Shown piece after piece: positions 8,770 through 16,560 of a DNA stretch of 64,000 bases. This stretch comes from an uncultured Candidatus Saccharibacteria bacterium (GTDB lineage: Bacteria; Patescibacteriota; Saccharimonadia; Saccharimonadales; Saccharimonadaceae). Numbering within the stretch: the first letter of the stretch is position 1; each line of letters begins with the position of its first letter. The notes beneath the pieces are model-generated. The model saw nothing but the letters and a program-made list of their open reading frames with translations. It was not told the DNA's origin and did not search any database. The translations under genes were made by a program, and so were the position numbers. The DNA lies in assembly GCA_948477625.1 (NCBI GenBank), contig CAOLNK010000001.1, positions 1 to 64,000 on the forward strand. The letters are read 5' to 3'.

Positions 8770-9846
8770 CTATTCAGCATCGAGCTCAGCGGTCTCGGCC
8801 TCTGGCATAATTTCATCTGCACCACCTGTGAGATGTGCCGCCTCGCGTACTTTTTGATCAATTTCTGCCAACAATTCTGCATTTGATTTCAATAATGCCT
8901 TTGCTGCTTCACGACCTTGGGCAATTGTTTCCCCCTTATATTTCAAGAACGCACCGGCCTTTTCGATAATCCCTTTCTGGATTGCTAAATCTAGTACATC
9001 GCCTGTTTTGCTGATACCTTCATTATACATAATATCAAATTCAGCTGTACGGAATGGTGCCGCAATCTTGTTCTTCACAATCTTTACCTTAGTGCGGTTG
9101 CCCGAGATATTGTCACCTTCTTTGATTTGACCTACCCGACGAATATCCATCCGTACCGATGCATAGAACTTCAACGCATTGCCACCAGTTGTAGTCTCGG
9201 GATTGCCAAACATTACGCCAATCTTCATCCGAATCTGGTTGATAAAGATGACCGTGGCCTTAGACTTTGAAATAATACCAGTCAACTTACGCATCGCCTG
9301 CGACATCAGACGCGCTTGCAAGCCCATCTGTGCATCGCCCATATCGCCGTCAATCTCAGCCTGGGGCACCAAAGCCGCTACGGAGTCTACCACAATCAAA
9401 TCCACCGCACCCGAGCGCACTAGAGTTTCGCAGATTTCCAGAGCTTGCTCGCCGTTGTCTGGCTGGGAGATGAATAAGTTGTCTGTATCCACGCCGATTT
9501 TCTTCGCATAAGCTGGATCGAGCGCATGCTCAGCGTCGATGAAGGCCGCCTGCCCGCCCTGTTTCTGGATTTCTGCAATTGCGTGCAACGCCAAAGTGGT
9601 CTTACCTGAAGATTCTGGGCCATAAATCTCAATGATACGCCCCTTAGGGTAGCCACCACCTAGTGCCAAATCTAACGAAAGAGAACCAGACGGCAAAAGC
9701 TCCACATCAATCTTCTGGGTTTCACCCAGCTTCATAATTGAACCGTCACCAAACTGTTTTGTAATTTGAGCAATCGCAAGGTCGAGCGCTTGTTTTTTGC
9801 CGGAATTATCCGCTGTCATTTCTGCTTTTGTAGTCTTTTTTGCCAT
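8770..9846 (-). CDS. recA: Recombinase RecA
   Basis: RecA forms filaments on single-stranded DNA, catalyses strand exchange and triggers SOS self-cleavage reactions. The 358-residue protein shows the Walker A GPESSGKTTLALH, the DAEHALDP segment, LIVVDSVAALVPQAEIDGDMGD (Walker B and loop 1) and FINQIRMKIGVMFGNPETTTGGNALKFYAS (loop 2). ATG 9846 is preferred because AAGGAAGG lies just upstream and the family N-terminus (KKQALDLAIAQITKQFGDGSIM) follows; the frame stays open further upstream but looks non-coding there. The acidic tail is typical. A TATAAT -10 is at 9869-9874. Confidence 0.98.
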   Translation of the reverse strand: MAKKTTKAEMTADNSGKKQALDLAIAQITKQFGDGSIMKLGETQKIDVELLPSGSLSLDLALGGGYPKGRIIEIYGPESSGKTTLALHAIAEIQKQGGQAAFIDAEHALDPAYAKKIGVDTDNLFISQPDNGEQALEICETLVRSGAVDLIVVDSVAALVPQAEIDGDMGDAQMGLQARLMSQAMRKLTGIISKSKATVIFINQIRMKIGVMFGNPETTTGGNALKFYASVRMDIRRVGQIKEGDNISGNRTKVKIVKNKIAAPFRTAEFDIMYNEGISKTGDVLDLAIQKGIIEKAGAFLKYKGETIAQGREAAKALLKSNAELLAEIDQKVREAAHLTGGADEIMPEAETAELDAE

Positions 9847-9868
9847 ATTACCTTCCTTTGTTAATCTT

Positions 9869-9874
9869 ATTATA
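9869..9874 (-). promoter_or_regulatory. -10 box of recA-recX
   Basis: TATAAT on the minus strand, 22 nt before the recA ATG, leaves room for a short leader carrying the AAGGAAGG ribosome site. I see no convincing LexA box. An imperfect CAAGAA...TTCTTG repeat lies upstream at about 9898-9918. Confidence 0.55.
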
Positions 9875-10107
9875 GCATTGTTATCCGCTGGGGTCGACAA
9901 GAACACGCGTTTTTCTTGCACGAGCGCCGGCGTAGACTCAGCATATATCAAATTTCTCAAAATTAACAATCATAAGCATAATGATTTGTATAAAATCATG
10001 CATTCCGCCCTGCTTAAATTTAAACCGTCTATGGTATTCTTTAAAACACTGTTGCTTAGATATTGTAAAAATAACAACGCTTTTTGCTGAAGCTGTCATA
10101 AGTATGA

Positions 10108-10269
10108 TACAACAAAGATGTCTTAATCTATATAACGACCAATTTTTGGAAACGTTTATTTACATATTGGAGAAGTACTAACGAATTTAGCATAAGGTCA
10201 GATTACACTGGTGGTATAAGCAATAAATTCTTTGGCAACACCGTACGCTGCTTACTAATCGGTAGCTAA
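10108..10269 (+). pseudogene. 3' remnant of a FISUMP-like surface protein
   Basis: This open stretch has no start codon; stops at 10099 and 10105 close it upstream. It translates to the typical end of the Fibro-succinogenes-major (FISUMP)-like family: an aromatic YWRST block, then FFGNTVRCLLIGS and stop. The VRC motif a few residues before the stop is the family hallmark. It is the plus-strand half of a convergent pair with the remnant at 10282-10572. Probably a gene fragment with no product of its own, or a donor cassette for a full copy elsewhere. Confidence 0.55.
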
Positions 10270-10281
10270 AATACTCCCACT

Positions 10282-10572
10282 CTACATGTCTAATACAGTA
10301 CTAAGGCAGCGGAGGGGGAAACCATTGTAACGTATATATGGGCCAGCACTGGTATTAGTAAGATTATTGTCTAAGGAAAGAAAATATGCACTAGGTATTT
10401 GTGCGCCATCATATCTTGTAGAAGATGCCCGCGACGACCACCATCGGCCTTCGCTGCCAGCGCCCAGGAAAGTACTGCCATTACGCCCGGGCAAGTACAC
10501 AGACCCGCTGCGCACGAAGTAAAACAAAAGAGCAACTTCAAGCTTGCCGTAATCGTTATGAGTAGGGTATAA
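10282..10572 (-). pseudogene. 3' remnant of a FISUMP-like surface protein
   Basis: The minus-strand frame is open from just after a TGA at 10573-10575 down to a stop at 10282. It encodes about 95 residues with FYFVRSGSVYLPG, WWSSRASSTRYDG, IPSAYFL and the terminal GFPLRCL. It aligns closely with the remnant at 21814-22137, sharing FVRSG, WSSRASSTRYDG, IPSAY and FPLRCL, and 18 identical bases at the 3' end. The N-terminal exporting part of the parent protein is absent. A TTG at 10527 could start an 81-residue product, but no ribosome site is seen. Confidence 0.6.
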
Positions 10573-10852
10573 TCAAATCGTAAAGCTTAAGTTAATGTTG
10601 TTCGCTAATTCTTATCACGACAACATCATTTTTTTGTTGAACATCAACCTTGACACTAGTTTTGGTTTTCAATTGTGAACGATTGCACAACCTGTTTAAC
10701 AAGAAAAGAATAAAGTTTTGTTTCCGCATGAGATACCAGCCAAAGTTGCTCTGCTGGCCAATATATAGCAAATTTGAAATTATTAGCAAACACAAGCGTG
10801 ATAATCAGGCGAAAAATTCTATCTCACTCTGCTTATTTTGATCCGTTATCGC
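10573..10852. other. Intergenic stretch, no gene recognised
   Basis: No reading frame here looks coding. On the plus strand a TATAAT (10568-10573) is followed by a hairpin (ATGTTGT...ACAACAT, 10595-10626) and a run of seven T at 10629-10635. This could be a very short transcript with an intrinsic terminator or a decayed attenuator. The rest is AT-rich with no feature I can support. Confidence 0.35.
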
Positions 10853-12463
10853 TTAAACCCCGCTTAGTGGTTGAATATCCGCTCCTAGTTTATTCAAGCG
10901 CTCGGCAAAATCTTGATACCCGCGGTTAATTGAGTAGATATTACGCAAAATCGAAGTCCCCGGCGCGGCAAGCATCGCAATCATCACTACTACAGCCGGG
11001 CGTAGAGCTGGTGGAGCCACTAATTCTGCTGCTCGCCAATTAGTCGGCCCTTCAATATAGACTCGGTGTGCGTCCAAGAGTTCAACCTTGGCATTCAAAT
11101 TCTCGAGATAGGTCAAATATACCGCACGATTTTCAAATACCCAGTCGTGAATTAGTGTACGACCCTTGGCGGTTGCTGCAATCACACCAAAGAATGGTAA
11201 ATTGTCGATATTTAGACCCGGGAAGGGCATCGGTGCAATTTTGTCCGTCGGTGCCGTAAGTTCTGACTTAAAAATCTTCAAATCCACCAGGCGCGTACGG
11301 CCATTAGCGCTATAATATTCCGGCGAACGTTCAATTTTTGCGCCCATGCTCTTGAGTACCTCTAGCTCCACTTCCAAAAACTCAATCGGTGCACGCCGAA
11401 TCGTCAATTTTGATTGTGTTACTAGTGCCACCGCGATGAATGACATTGCCTCAATCGGATCTTCTGCTGGCGCGTATTCCACATCTTTGTCGATATTCGC
11501 GCAGCCCATCACTCTTAACGTGGTTGAGCCAATCCCTTGCACTTTCACCCCTAATTTCTCTAGGAAGAAGCACAAATCTTGTACCATATAATTCGACGAT
11601 GCCCCTACAATCGTAGTTTCTCCTGGGTATAATGCCGCCGCCATCAAGACATTCTCTGTCACGGTGTCACCGCGTTCAATTAGCACTACGCGTTTGGCAG
11701 GGAACTTTGGCCCCACTTGGTCAACATGTTGCGGCATATCTTTGAAGTCTGGCTTTAACGTGGGTTTATCCGGCGCCACCGTTGCATCATAAAACCCACT
11801 ACAAGACGCAGCATCCACCTTCAGCCCAAACGCCCTTAGTGCCCTAAGATGCGGCTCGATTGTCCGTGTCCCCAGCGTACACCCGCCAGCATAGGGCAAG
11901 CGGAACTTCTTAAACTTATGCAGAAGTGGCCCCATGAACATCAAAATCGAACGAGTTTTACGCGCCGCCTCGACATTAATATTTGCCATATCTAATTCAT
12001 TTGGTGATATAATTTCTAGGTCACGGCCCTCGTTAATCCAACGGCATTTCACCCCCAGAGATTCCAAAACCTCAATAATCCGAAAAACCTCTTCAATCCG
12101 CGCCACATGTTTCAAAGTCGTAGTGCCAGAGTTCAAAAGCGAAGCGCAGAGCAAAGCCACAGCTGCATTTTTGCTAGTGTTAATCACTGCCTCGCCGTGT
12201 AACTCTTTGCCACCATGAATACGATAGCTCTGCGAAACTGTATCATTAACAGAGAGAATTTGCCCACCCAGCGCTTGCGACAATTTCTTCACCAAGTCCA
12301 AAGAAATATTTTGGCCACCCTTCTCAATCCGGTGGATTGCCGATTGACTGCTGCCAATTGCTTCTGCTAGTTGAATTTGCGTCCAACCTTTTTCGCGCCT
12401 AAGCCGCGCAATCACTTGGCCAATCGCCATTTGATAGCTAATTTCCGAGTTCTTCTTTGTCAT
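10853..12463 (-). CDS. UDP-N-acetylglucosamine 1-carboxyvinyltransferase-like protein with N-terminal XRE HTH
   Basis: A 536-residue fusion. Residues about 10-66 form a Cro/C1-type helix-turn-helix (RREKGWTQIQLAEAIGSSQ, SAIHRIEKGGQNIS). From about residue 80 it is a complete EPSP/MurA-type enolpyruvyl transferase: SKNAAVALL (Lys22 region), GGCTLGTRTIEPH with the catalytic Cys, and HDWVFENR near the C-terminus. MurA transfers enolpyruvate from PEP to UDP-GlcNAc, the first committed step of peptidoglycan synthesis, so the enzyme part looks competent. The HTH suggests DNA binding tied to wall precursor state, or an autorepressor. The ATG lies 7 nt past a TATAAT, so the mRNA is leaderless. Ordinary MurA is about 420 residues. 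Confidence 0.88.
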   Translation of the reverse strand: MTKKNSEISYQMAIGQVIARLRREKGWTQIQLAEAIGSSQSAIHRIEKGGQNISLDLVKKLSQALGGQILSVNDTVSQSYRIHGGKELHGEAVINTSKNAAVALLCASLLNSGTTTLKHVARIEEVFRIIEVLESLGVKCRWINEGRDLEIISPNELDMANINVEAARKTRSILMFMGPLLHKFKKFRLPYAGGCTLGTRTIEPHLRALRAFGLKVDAASCSGFYDATVAPDKPTLKPDFKDMPQHVDQVGPKFPAKRVVLIERGDTVTENVLMAAALYPGETTIVGASSNYMVQDLCFFLEKLGVKVQGIGSTTLRVMGCANIDKDVEYAPAEDPIEAMSFIAVALVTQSKLTIRRAPIEFLEVELEVLKSMGAKIERSPEYYSANGRTRLVDLKIFKSELTAPTDKIAPMPFPGLNIDNLPFFGVIAATAKGRTLIHDWVFENRAVYLTYLENLNAKVELLDAHRVYIEGPTNWRAAELVAPPALRPAVVVMIAMLAAPGTSILRNIYSINRGYQDFAERLNKLGADIQPLSGV

Positions 12464-12470
12464 AACGATA

Positions 12471-12476
12471 ATTATA
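12471..12476 (-). promoter_or_regulatory. -10 box of the XRE-MurA gene (leaderless)
   Basis: Minus-strand TATAAT ends 7 nt before the ATG at 12463, with no ribosome site between them. Confidence 0.55.
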
Positions 12477-12501
12477 CCACAAATATATCACCAGGAGAAT
12501 A

Positions 12502-13338
12502 TTATTTTTGGTAATTACATACTACATTGTTGGCATGAAGCCATCCCTCTACGCTTCCACCGTCCAAGTATTCGCCTGCAACTGGCGCCACACGCATTAC
12601 GCCACCTTTCTTGATATAACTATCAATTGGGTCGGTCACTACATATTCTTGATCTTTTGGACCAAAATTGTTCTCTTTAGTGTAACGTACAATCTCTTGC
12701 AACAACTCTGGCGACATGATATACTTACTCACATTAATCAAATTCGACGGCGCTTCATCTATGCTTGGCTTCTCTACGACACCCGTTAATCGTCCATCTT
12801 CTGCTGAGAGCACCCCGTATTTCTCCACCTGTTTACGTGGCACTTCTACACCCAAAATCACCGATTCGTCATCATTCTGCATTGCTGCAATCAAGGAATC
12901 ACTGGCCGATTCACCCTCTGGGTTCCAGATAAAATCGTCACCCATAAACACTAAGACTGGCTCATTGATATTATATTCTTCCACTGCCATGGCAATCGGA
13001 ATCGCCGTACCATACTTTCCGGCCGGATCCTGTTGAATATAATGAATTTTCACATCATCGGGCAAAGTGTGCGCCAATTGCAACCGGTCCTCTTTACCTC
13101 GGTCGATTAGATATTGGTCGAGCGCGGCATTTTTTTGATAAAACGCCTTCACCTGGCAAGGCTCTACGTTTGAGATAATCATATAGATATCCTTCACACC
13201 CGCCTTAATCAATTCCTGCACCGAGTAGTCCACCAAAGGTCGATTACCCACCGGCAACATCGACTTCTCAATAATCTTCGTAATCGGCAATCTCCGCGTA
13301 CCCCAACCCGCCACCGGAATAATCGCTTTGGTAATCAT
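12502..13338 (-). CDS. galU: GalU-like UTP--glucose-1-phosphate uridylyltransferase
   Basis: This nucleotidyltransferase makes UDP-glucose from UTP and glucose 1-phosphate for surface polysaccharide synthesis. The N-terminal signature is KAIIPVAGWGTRRLP followed by EKSMLPVGNRPL (usually PKEMLP). Further motifs are YIQQDPAGKYGTA, VLVFMGDDFIW, GVVEKP and a C-terminal YLDGGSVEGWLHAN. Length 278 residues fits. ATG 13338 is chosen over a GTG at 13350 because GGAG at 13345-13348 precedes it at a normal distance. A TATAAT on the minus strand at 13365-13370 gives a roughly 20-nt leader. The signature variation leaves the exact sugar substrate open. Confidence 0.85.
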   Translation of the reverse strand: MITKAIIPVAGWGTRRLPITKIIEKSMLPVGNRPLVDYSVQELIKAGVKDIYMIISNVEPCQVKAFYQKNAALDQYLIDRGKEDRLQLAHTLPDDVKIHYIQQDPAGKYGTAIPIAMAVEEYNINEPVLVFMGDDFIWNPEGESASDSLIAAMQNDDESVILGVEVPRKQVEKYGVLSAEDGRLTGVVEKPSIDEAPSNLINVSKYIMSPELLQEIVRYTKENNFGPKDQEYVVTDPIDSYIKKGGVMRVAPVAGEYLDGGSVEGWLHANNVVCNYQK

Positions 13339-13424
13339 ATTCAACTCCACTTAAATCTGCCTTGATTATAGCATACTTCTTTATTTAGGAAGTAATTTTA
13401 CTTATTACATCTATCTTCTTATGT

Positions 13425-13430
13425 TATAAT
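13425..13430 (+). promoter_or_regulatory. -10 box of the structured leader RNA
   Basis: TATAAT preceded by TG-rich sequence (ATGTTATAAT); transcription should start near 13436, exactly where the outer stem of the structured RNA begins. It is divergent from galU. Confidence 0.55.
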
Positions 13431-13435
13431 AGAAC

Positions 13436-13557
13436 TGTCTTAAATTGCAAAAACATGATGGTAGAACCCTAACACCCAAAACTAGGGCGCTGCTCTTTGA
13501 ATGGGTGTATTTCGTCCATCATGACAGAGCAATTTAGGACACTGCCGAGCAGTGTCC
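13436..13557 (+). ncRNA. Candidate structured leader RNA (riboswitch-like, class unknown)
   Basis: Nested pairings read directly from the sequence. P1 is TGTCTTAAATTGC (13436-13448) with GCAATTTAGGACA (13529-13541), 13 bp with one G-U. P2 is CATGATGG (13454-13461) with CCATCATG (13516-13523), 8 bp. P3 is CCCTA/TAGGG (13467-13471 with 13483-13487). The P3 loop ACACCC (13472-13477) can pair with GGGTGT (13503-13508), giving an H-type pseudoknot. A competing 9-bp hairpin (13537-13557) would consume the 3' strand of P1. The ATG of the downstream small ORF lies in the 3' strand of P2. I do not match it to a known riboswitch or ribozyme. Confidence 0.6.
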
Positions 13558-13712
13558 TGTACGACGAGAAAATTACCGGTTATACCGCTACTGGTATGAC
13601 TTACAACATGGATGCGCAAAACAAAATTGCTGAACGCTACGGCATCGAAGCCTATCTAGAAGATTTCAGTGACTGGTTTGATGAGCATACTGATGGCGCC
13701 TGTCAGCGCTAA
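13521..13712 (+). CDS. Small acidic hypothetical protein downstream of structured RNA
   Basis: A 63-residue frame starting MTEQFRTLPSS and ending DWFDEHTDGACQR. It has even codon use, an acidic C-terminal half with an aromatic EDFSDWFDEH segment, one Cys, and no membrane helix or known motif. Its TAA overlaps the stop codon of convergent tilS, a tight packing common for real genes here. The first in-frame ATG (13521) sits inside a predicted stem; upstream TTG 13497 and downstream ATG 13599 are alternatives, and none has a clear ribosome site. It may be a regulated small protein, or the region may act only as RNA. Confidence 0.45.
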   Translation: MTEQFRTLPSSVLYDEKITGYTATGMTYNMDAQNKIAERYGIEAYLEDFSDWFDEHTDGACQR

Positions 13713-14578
13713 TCGAGCTCAAAATCAGTTTTGTTGAGTCGCACTAATTTACCCCCTGGTAAGTTAAACTGCTTGCCAGGGGCATATTCAATAATCGCCT
13801 GGCGAAAGCCCTCCAGCTGTGGCCGTGTAGCAGAAATTCCCGCCCGGAGCGTGCTTGCACGTAGTAACTCTAACGCTACGTTCACATTCAAATCCTTAAA
13901 CCACGCCCGTTGCCACGGCGTACCTTTTTCAGGCAATAAACTTACTACCAGCTGATTAATTTCTGATTTCAATTGTTTCTGGGCTTGCCACAGCCGGTAG
14001 ATTTCCATTTTTTGCTTAAAATTCAACGGAGAATTATTCATCTGGTGACGTAGGCGATTGCGCAAATATTCGTCCCATGAGTTAGAAGGGTCTTCCCGAA
14101 ATTCTAGCCTCCGCTTAGCCGCGTACTCCATAATCGCCGCCTTATCCATCGGCTCGTAAAACATTTCCGTTTCCAAAAATGGACGCCGTATCCCTGGGCT
14201 GTCCAGTACAGCCAGTCCACGCCAGCCCGTGCCACGCACCAAGTTGATTGCCACCGTTTCTACTAAATCATCGAGGTGATGCGCTGTAAAAATCGTGGCG
14301 AATGGGTCAATGCTATGCAAAAAATCATACCGCGCTGAGCGCGCCGTGGCCTCATCCACTCCCTCACCCAACTCGCCTTTACCTAGCCGAAATTCTACGC
14401 CATATTCCTGCGCTTTGTGCTCCACGAACTCTGCGTCAAACTTTGAACTAGGTCGCGTGCCATGGTCAAAATGCGCAATAATTATATCACTAGACGAATA
14501 ATTTTTCGAGCGACAAATCATATCTAACATCACCATCGAATCCACCCCGCCCGACACTGCCAGAATAATCTTTGCCAT
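13709..14578 (-). CDS. tilS: tRNA(Ile)-lysidine synthase
   Basis: TilS attaches lysine to C34 of the tRNA-Ile that reads AUA, changing both codon and aminoacylation identity; it is essential in nearly all bacteria. The PP-loop ATP pyrophosphatase motif SGGVDSMVMLD is at residues 9-19, followed by IIAHFDHGTR, FTAHHLDDLVET, GTGWRGL and EDPSNSWDEYLRNRLRH, all family hallmarks. At 289 residues it is the short type without the long C-terminal tail of the E. coli enzyme. Its -10 box overlaps the promoter region of divergent lepA. Confidence 0.95.
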   Translation of the reverse strand: MAKIILAVSGGVDSMVMLDMICRSKNYSSSDIIIAHFDHGTRPSSKFDAEFVEHKAQEYGVEFRLGKGELGEGVDEATARSARYDFLHSIDPFATIFTAHHLDDLVETVAINLVRGTGWRGLAVLDSPGIRRPFLETEMFYEPMDKAAIMEYAAKRRLEFREDPSNSWDEYLRNRLRHQMNNSPLNFKQKMEIYRLWQAQKQLKSEINQLVVSLLPEKGTPWQRAWFKDLNVNVALELLRASTLRAGISATRPQLEGFRQAIIEYAPGKQFNLPGGKLVRLNKTDFELD

Positions 14579-14587
14579 AATAATGTA

Positions 14588-14600
14588 ATTATAGTATAAT
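14588..14600. promoter_or_regulatory. Back-to-back -10 boxes of tilS (-) and lepA (+)
   Basis: A minus-strand TATAAT at 14588-14593 serves tilS (9 nt before its ATG). A plus-strand TATAAT at 14595-14600 serves lepA (7 nt before its ATG). Only 29 nt separate the two start codons, so the two RNA polymerase sites must exclude one another. Confidence 0.6.
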
Positions 14601-14607
14601 TACTACT

Positions 14608-16494
14608 ATGAATCCAGATAAAATTCGTAATTTCTGCATTATTGCTCACATCGATCACGGCAAATCTACCATTGCCGACCGCATGATGGAGCTTACTGGT
14701 ACCGTTTCCAAGCGCGAGATGAAATCACAACTACTTGATTCAATGGAATTGGAGCGCGAAAAGGGAATTACGATCAAACTAGCGCCGGTGCAGATGCATT
14801 GGCAAGATTACGTCTTGAACCTGATTGACACACCGGGGCACGTGGATTTTTCTTACGAAGTTTCGCGCTCGTTGCAAGCAGTGGAAACTACGGTTCTGGT
14901 GGTGGACGCTACACAGGGAATTCAAGCGCAGACCTTGGCAAACGTTTATCTGGCTCTGGAACAAGATTTATATATCATCCCAGTAATCAACAAAGTTGAC
15001 TTGCCAGCGGCTGACGTTGAAAAAGTCACCGCTCAGATTATCAATCTTCTCGGTTGCAAACCCGAAGAAATCATCCTCGCTTCCGGCAAAACCGGTCAAG
15101 GTGTCCCCGAAATCCTCGACCGAATCATCAATGATGCTCCAGCACCCCGAGATTTGGCAGTTGATGTTTCTGGGAATCTTCGCGACCAACGGGTAGCGAG
15201 CGAAGTGAGCAAGCCGCCTGTAACGACAGGCCGGCGCGAACGGGTCCCAGAAATATTAGATGCTAAAGCTCGGGTTACTAGGGCTCTCATTTTCGATTCC
15301 TACTTCGACGATTACCGTGGCGTCGTCCTCTACGTGCGCATTTTCGAAGGCTCAATTCCTAAAAATTCCGAAATCCGCATGATGGCGGCTGGCACTAATG
15401 GCCTTGCCCTTGAAGTTGGAGCGTTGACACCCAAAATGACCCCGGCTGCCAGCTTAGAAGAGGGAAGCATTGGCTACATCGTAACTAACCTCAAGACCAC
15501 GCGTGAAGCCAAAGTCGGTGACACCGTAACACTCGCTAAAACTCCTGCTAGCACACCCTTGCCTGGTTATAAAAACGTTTTGCCATTTGTCTACGCCGGA
15601 TTTTTCCCGGTTTCGAACGATCAATATCAAGACCTCAAAGACGCCGTAGAAAAGCTCGCTATGTCCGATTCGGCCTTGCATTTTGAGCCAGAAAACTCGC
15701 CAATTTTGGGCTTTGGTCTGCGTATTGGCTTCCTTGGCTTGCTTCATATGGATATTATCCGCGAGCGCTTAGAGCGGGAGTTTAACCTCGACCTTGTGAT
15801 TACTAACCCCAGTACTAATTATGAAGTCACTACTTCTGATGGTGAAGATATTAACATTCGTTCCGCCGCAGATTTGCCCGACCAATCTACCGTCCAAGAA
15901 ATCCGTGAGCCGTGGGTGAAGGGAGAAATTATTTTGCCACAGAACATGATTGGTGGTGTGCTTGGGCTTATTAATGAAAAACGCGGTCACCAGACCAATC
16001 TAAGTTATATTGAAGATCGTGCCGTGATTGATTTTGAGGCTCCTATGGCCAACCTGCTCACCGATTTCTACGACCAGCTCAAAAGCATCACTTCAGGCTA
16101 CGCTAGTTTCAACTATGAACTTTCTGATTACCGTGCCGAAGATTTGGTGCGCTTGGATTTTCTTGTAGCTGGTAATCATATCGACGCGCTGAGTTTGATG
16201 TGCCATCGTTCCGAAGCCGACGCACTCGGTCGCGCAATCACCAAGAAACTTAAAGAAGTCATCCCGCGGCAAAACTTTGAAGTGGCGCTCCAGGCCGCCA
16301 TTGGTGCTAAAATTATTGCCCGCGAAACTATTGGCGCCTATCGTAAGGATGTCACTGTCAAAATCCACACCGGCGACCGCGATCGTAAGGCTAAGTTGCT
16401 CGAAAAACAGAAAAAAGGCAAGGCTCGGATGAAGCGCTTTGGCAAAATTGACATCCCGTCCGAAGCCTTCACCGTAATGCTCAAAAGGGATTAA
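14608..16494 (+). CDS. lepA: Elongation factor 4 (LepA)
   Basis: LepA is a ribosome-associated GTPase implicated in back-translocation and ribosome assembly under stress. G1 AHIDHGKST, G2/switch region EREKGITIK, G3 DTPGHVDF, G4 NKVDLP and G5 ASGKTG are all present. The LepA-specific end (KKKGKARMKRFGKIDIPSEAF) confirms it is not EF-G. It is 628 residues, about 30 longer than E. coli LepA. The extra residues are a Lys/Arg/Val-rich insertion at about 183-225 between the G domain and domain II, whose DNA holds a GC-rich hairpin (15216-15231). No ribosome site; leaderless from TATAAT at 14595. Confidence 0.97.
   Translation: MNPDKIRNFCIIAHIDHGKSTIADRMMELTGTVSKREMKSQLLDSMELEREKGITIKLAPVQMHWQDYVLNLIDTPGHVDFSYEVSRSLQAVETTVLVVDATQGIQAQTLANVYLALEQDLYIIPVINKVDLPAADVEKVTAQIINLLGCKPEEIILASGKTGQGVPEILDRIINDAPAPRDLAVDVSGNLRDQRVASEVSKPPVTTGRRERVPEILDAKARVTRALIFDSYFDDYRGVVLYVRIFEGSIPKNSEIRMMAAGTNGLALEVGALTPKMTPAASLEEGSIGYIVTNLKTTREAKVGDTVTLAKTPASTPLPGYKNVLPFVYAGFFPVSNDQYQDLKDAVEKLAMSDSALHFEPENSPILGFGLRIGFLGLLHMDIIRERLEREFNLDLVITNPSTNYEVTTSDGEDINIRSAADLPDQSTVQEIREPWVKGEIILPQNMIGGVLGLINEKRGHQTNLSYIEDRAVIDFEAPMANLLTDFYDQLKSITSGYASFNYELSDYRAEDLVRLDFLVAGNHIDALSLMCHRSEADALGRAITKKLKEVIPRQNFEVALQAAIGAKIIARETIGAYRKDVTVKIHTGDRDRKAKLLEKQKKGKARMKRFGKIDIPSEAFTVMLKRD
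15184..15256 (+). repeat. GC-rich hairpin insertion within lepA
   Basis: This segment encodes the non-conserved insert in LepA. It contains GCCTGT-AACG-ACAGGC (15216-15231), a 6-bp perfect stem, with outer GACC/GGTC able to close it. It recalls the palindromic insert in gpmI in being in frame and GC-rich, but the two sequences are not copies of each other. Confidence 0.5.
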
Positions 16495-16503
16495 GATCAG
16501 AAA

Positions 16504-16530
16504 GCCCGGCCATCACAGCCGGGACTCTCC
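16504..16530 (+). terminator. Weak hairpin after lepA
   Basis: CCCGGC-N7-GCCGGG forms a 6-bp GC stem 10 nt past the lepA stop. No T-run follows, so it may act as an RNA-stabilising 3' hairpin or a bidirectional block with the convergent gene, not a classic terminator. Confidence 0.4.
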
Positions 16531-16560
16531 AATTTAGCATATCTACTTCGCTCTATGATT

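Noticed and set aside
9898..9918. SOS/LexA box upstream of recA
   Set aside because: The CAAGAA...TTCTTG symmetry is imperfect and does not match CGAAC-N4-GTTCG or CTGT-N8-ACAG.
9847..9969. N-terminal extension of RecA to 9969
   Set aside because: The extension crosses the -10 box and ribosome site of recA and is unlike any RecA.
10592..10795. A 67-residue minus-strand frame in the gap before the XRE-MurA gene
   Set aside because: No ribosome site, no promoter at a sensible distance and no family pattern; low-complexity AT-rich sequence.
13436..13557. Known ribozyme or riboswitch class (twister, fluoride, preQ1, SRP RNA)
   Set aside because: Short resemblances such as CCTAACAC exist, but the conserved cores of these classes are not present in the right order.
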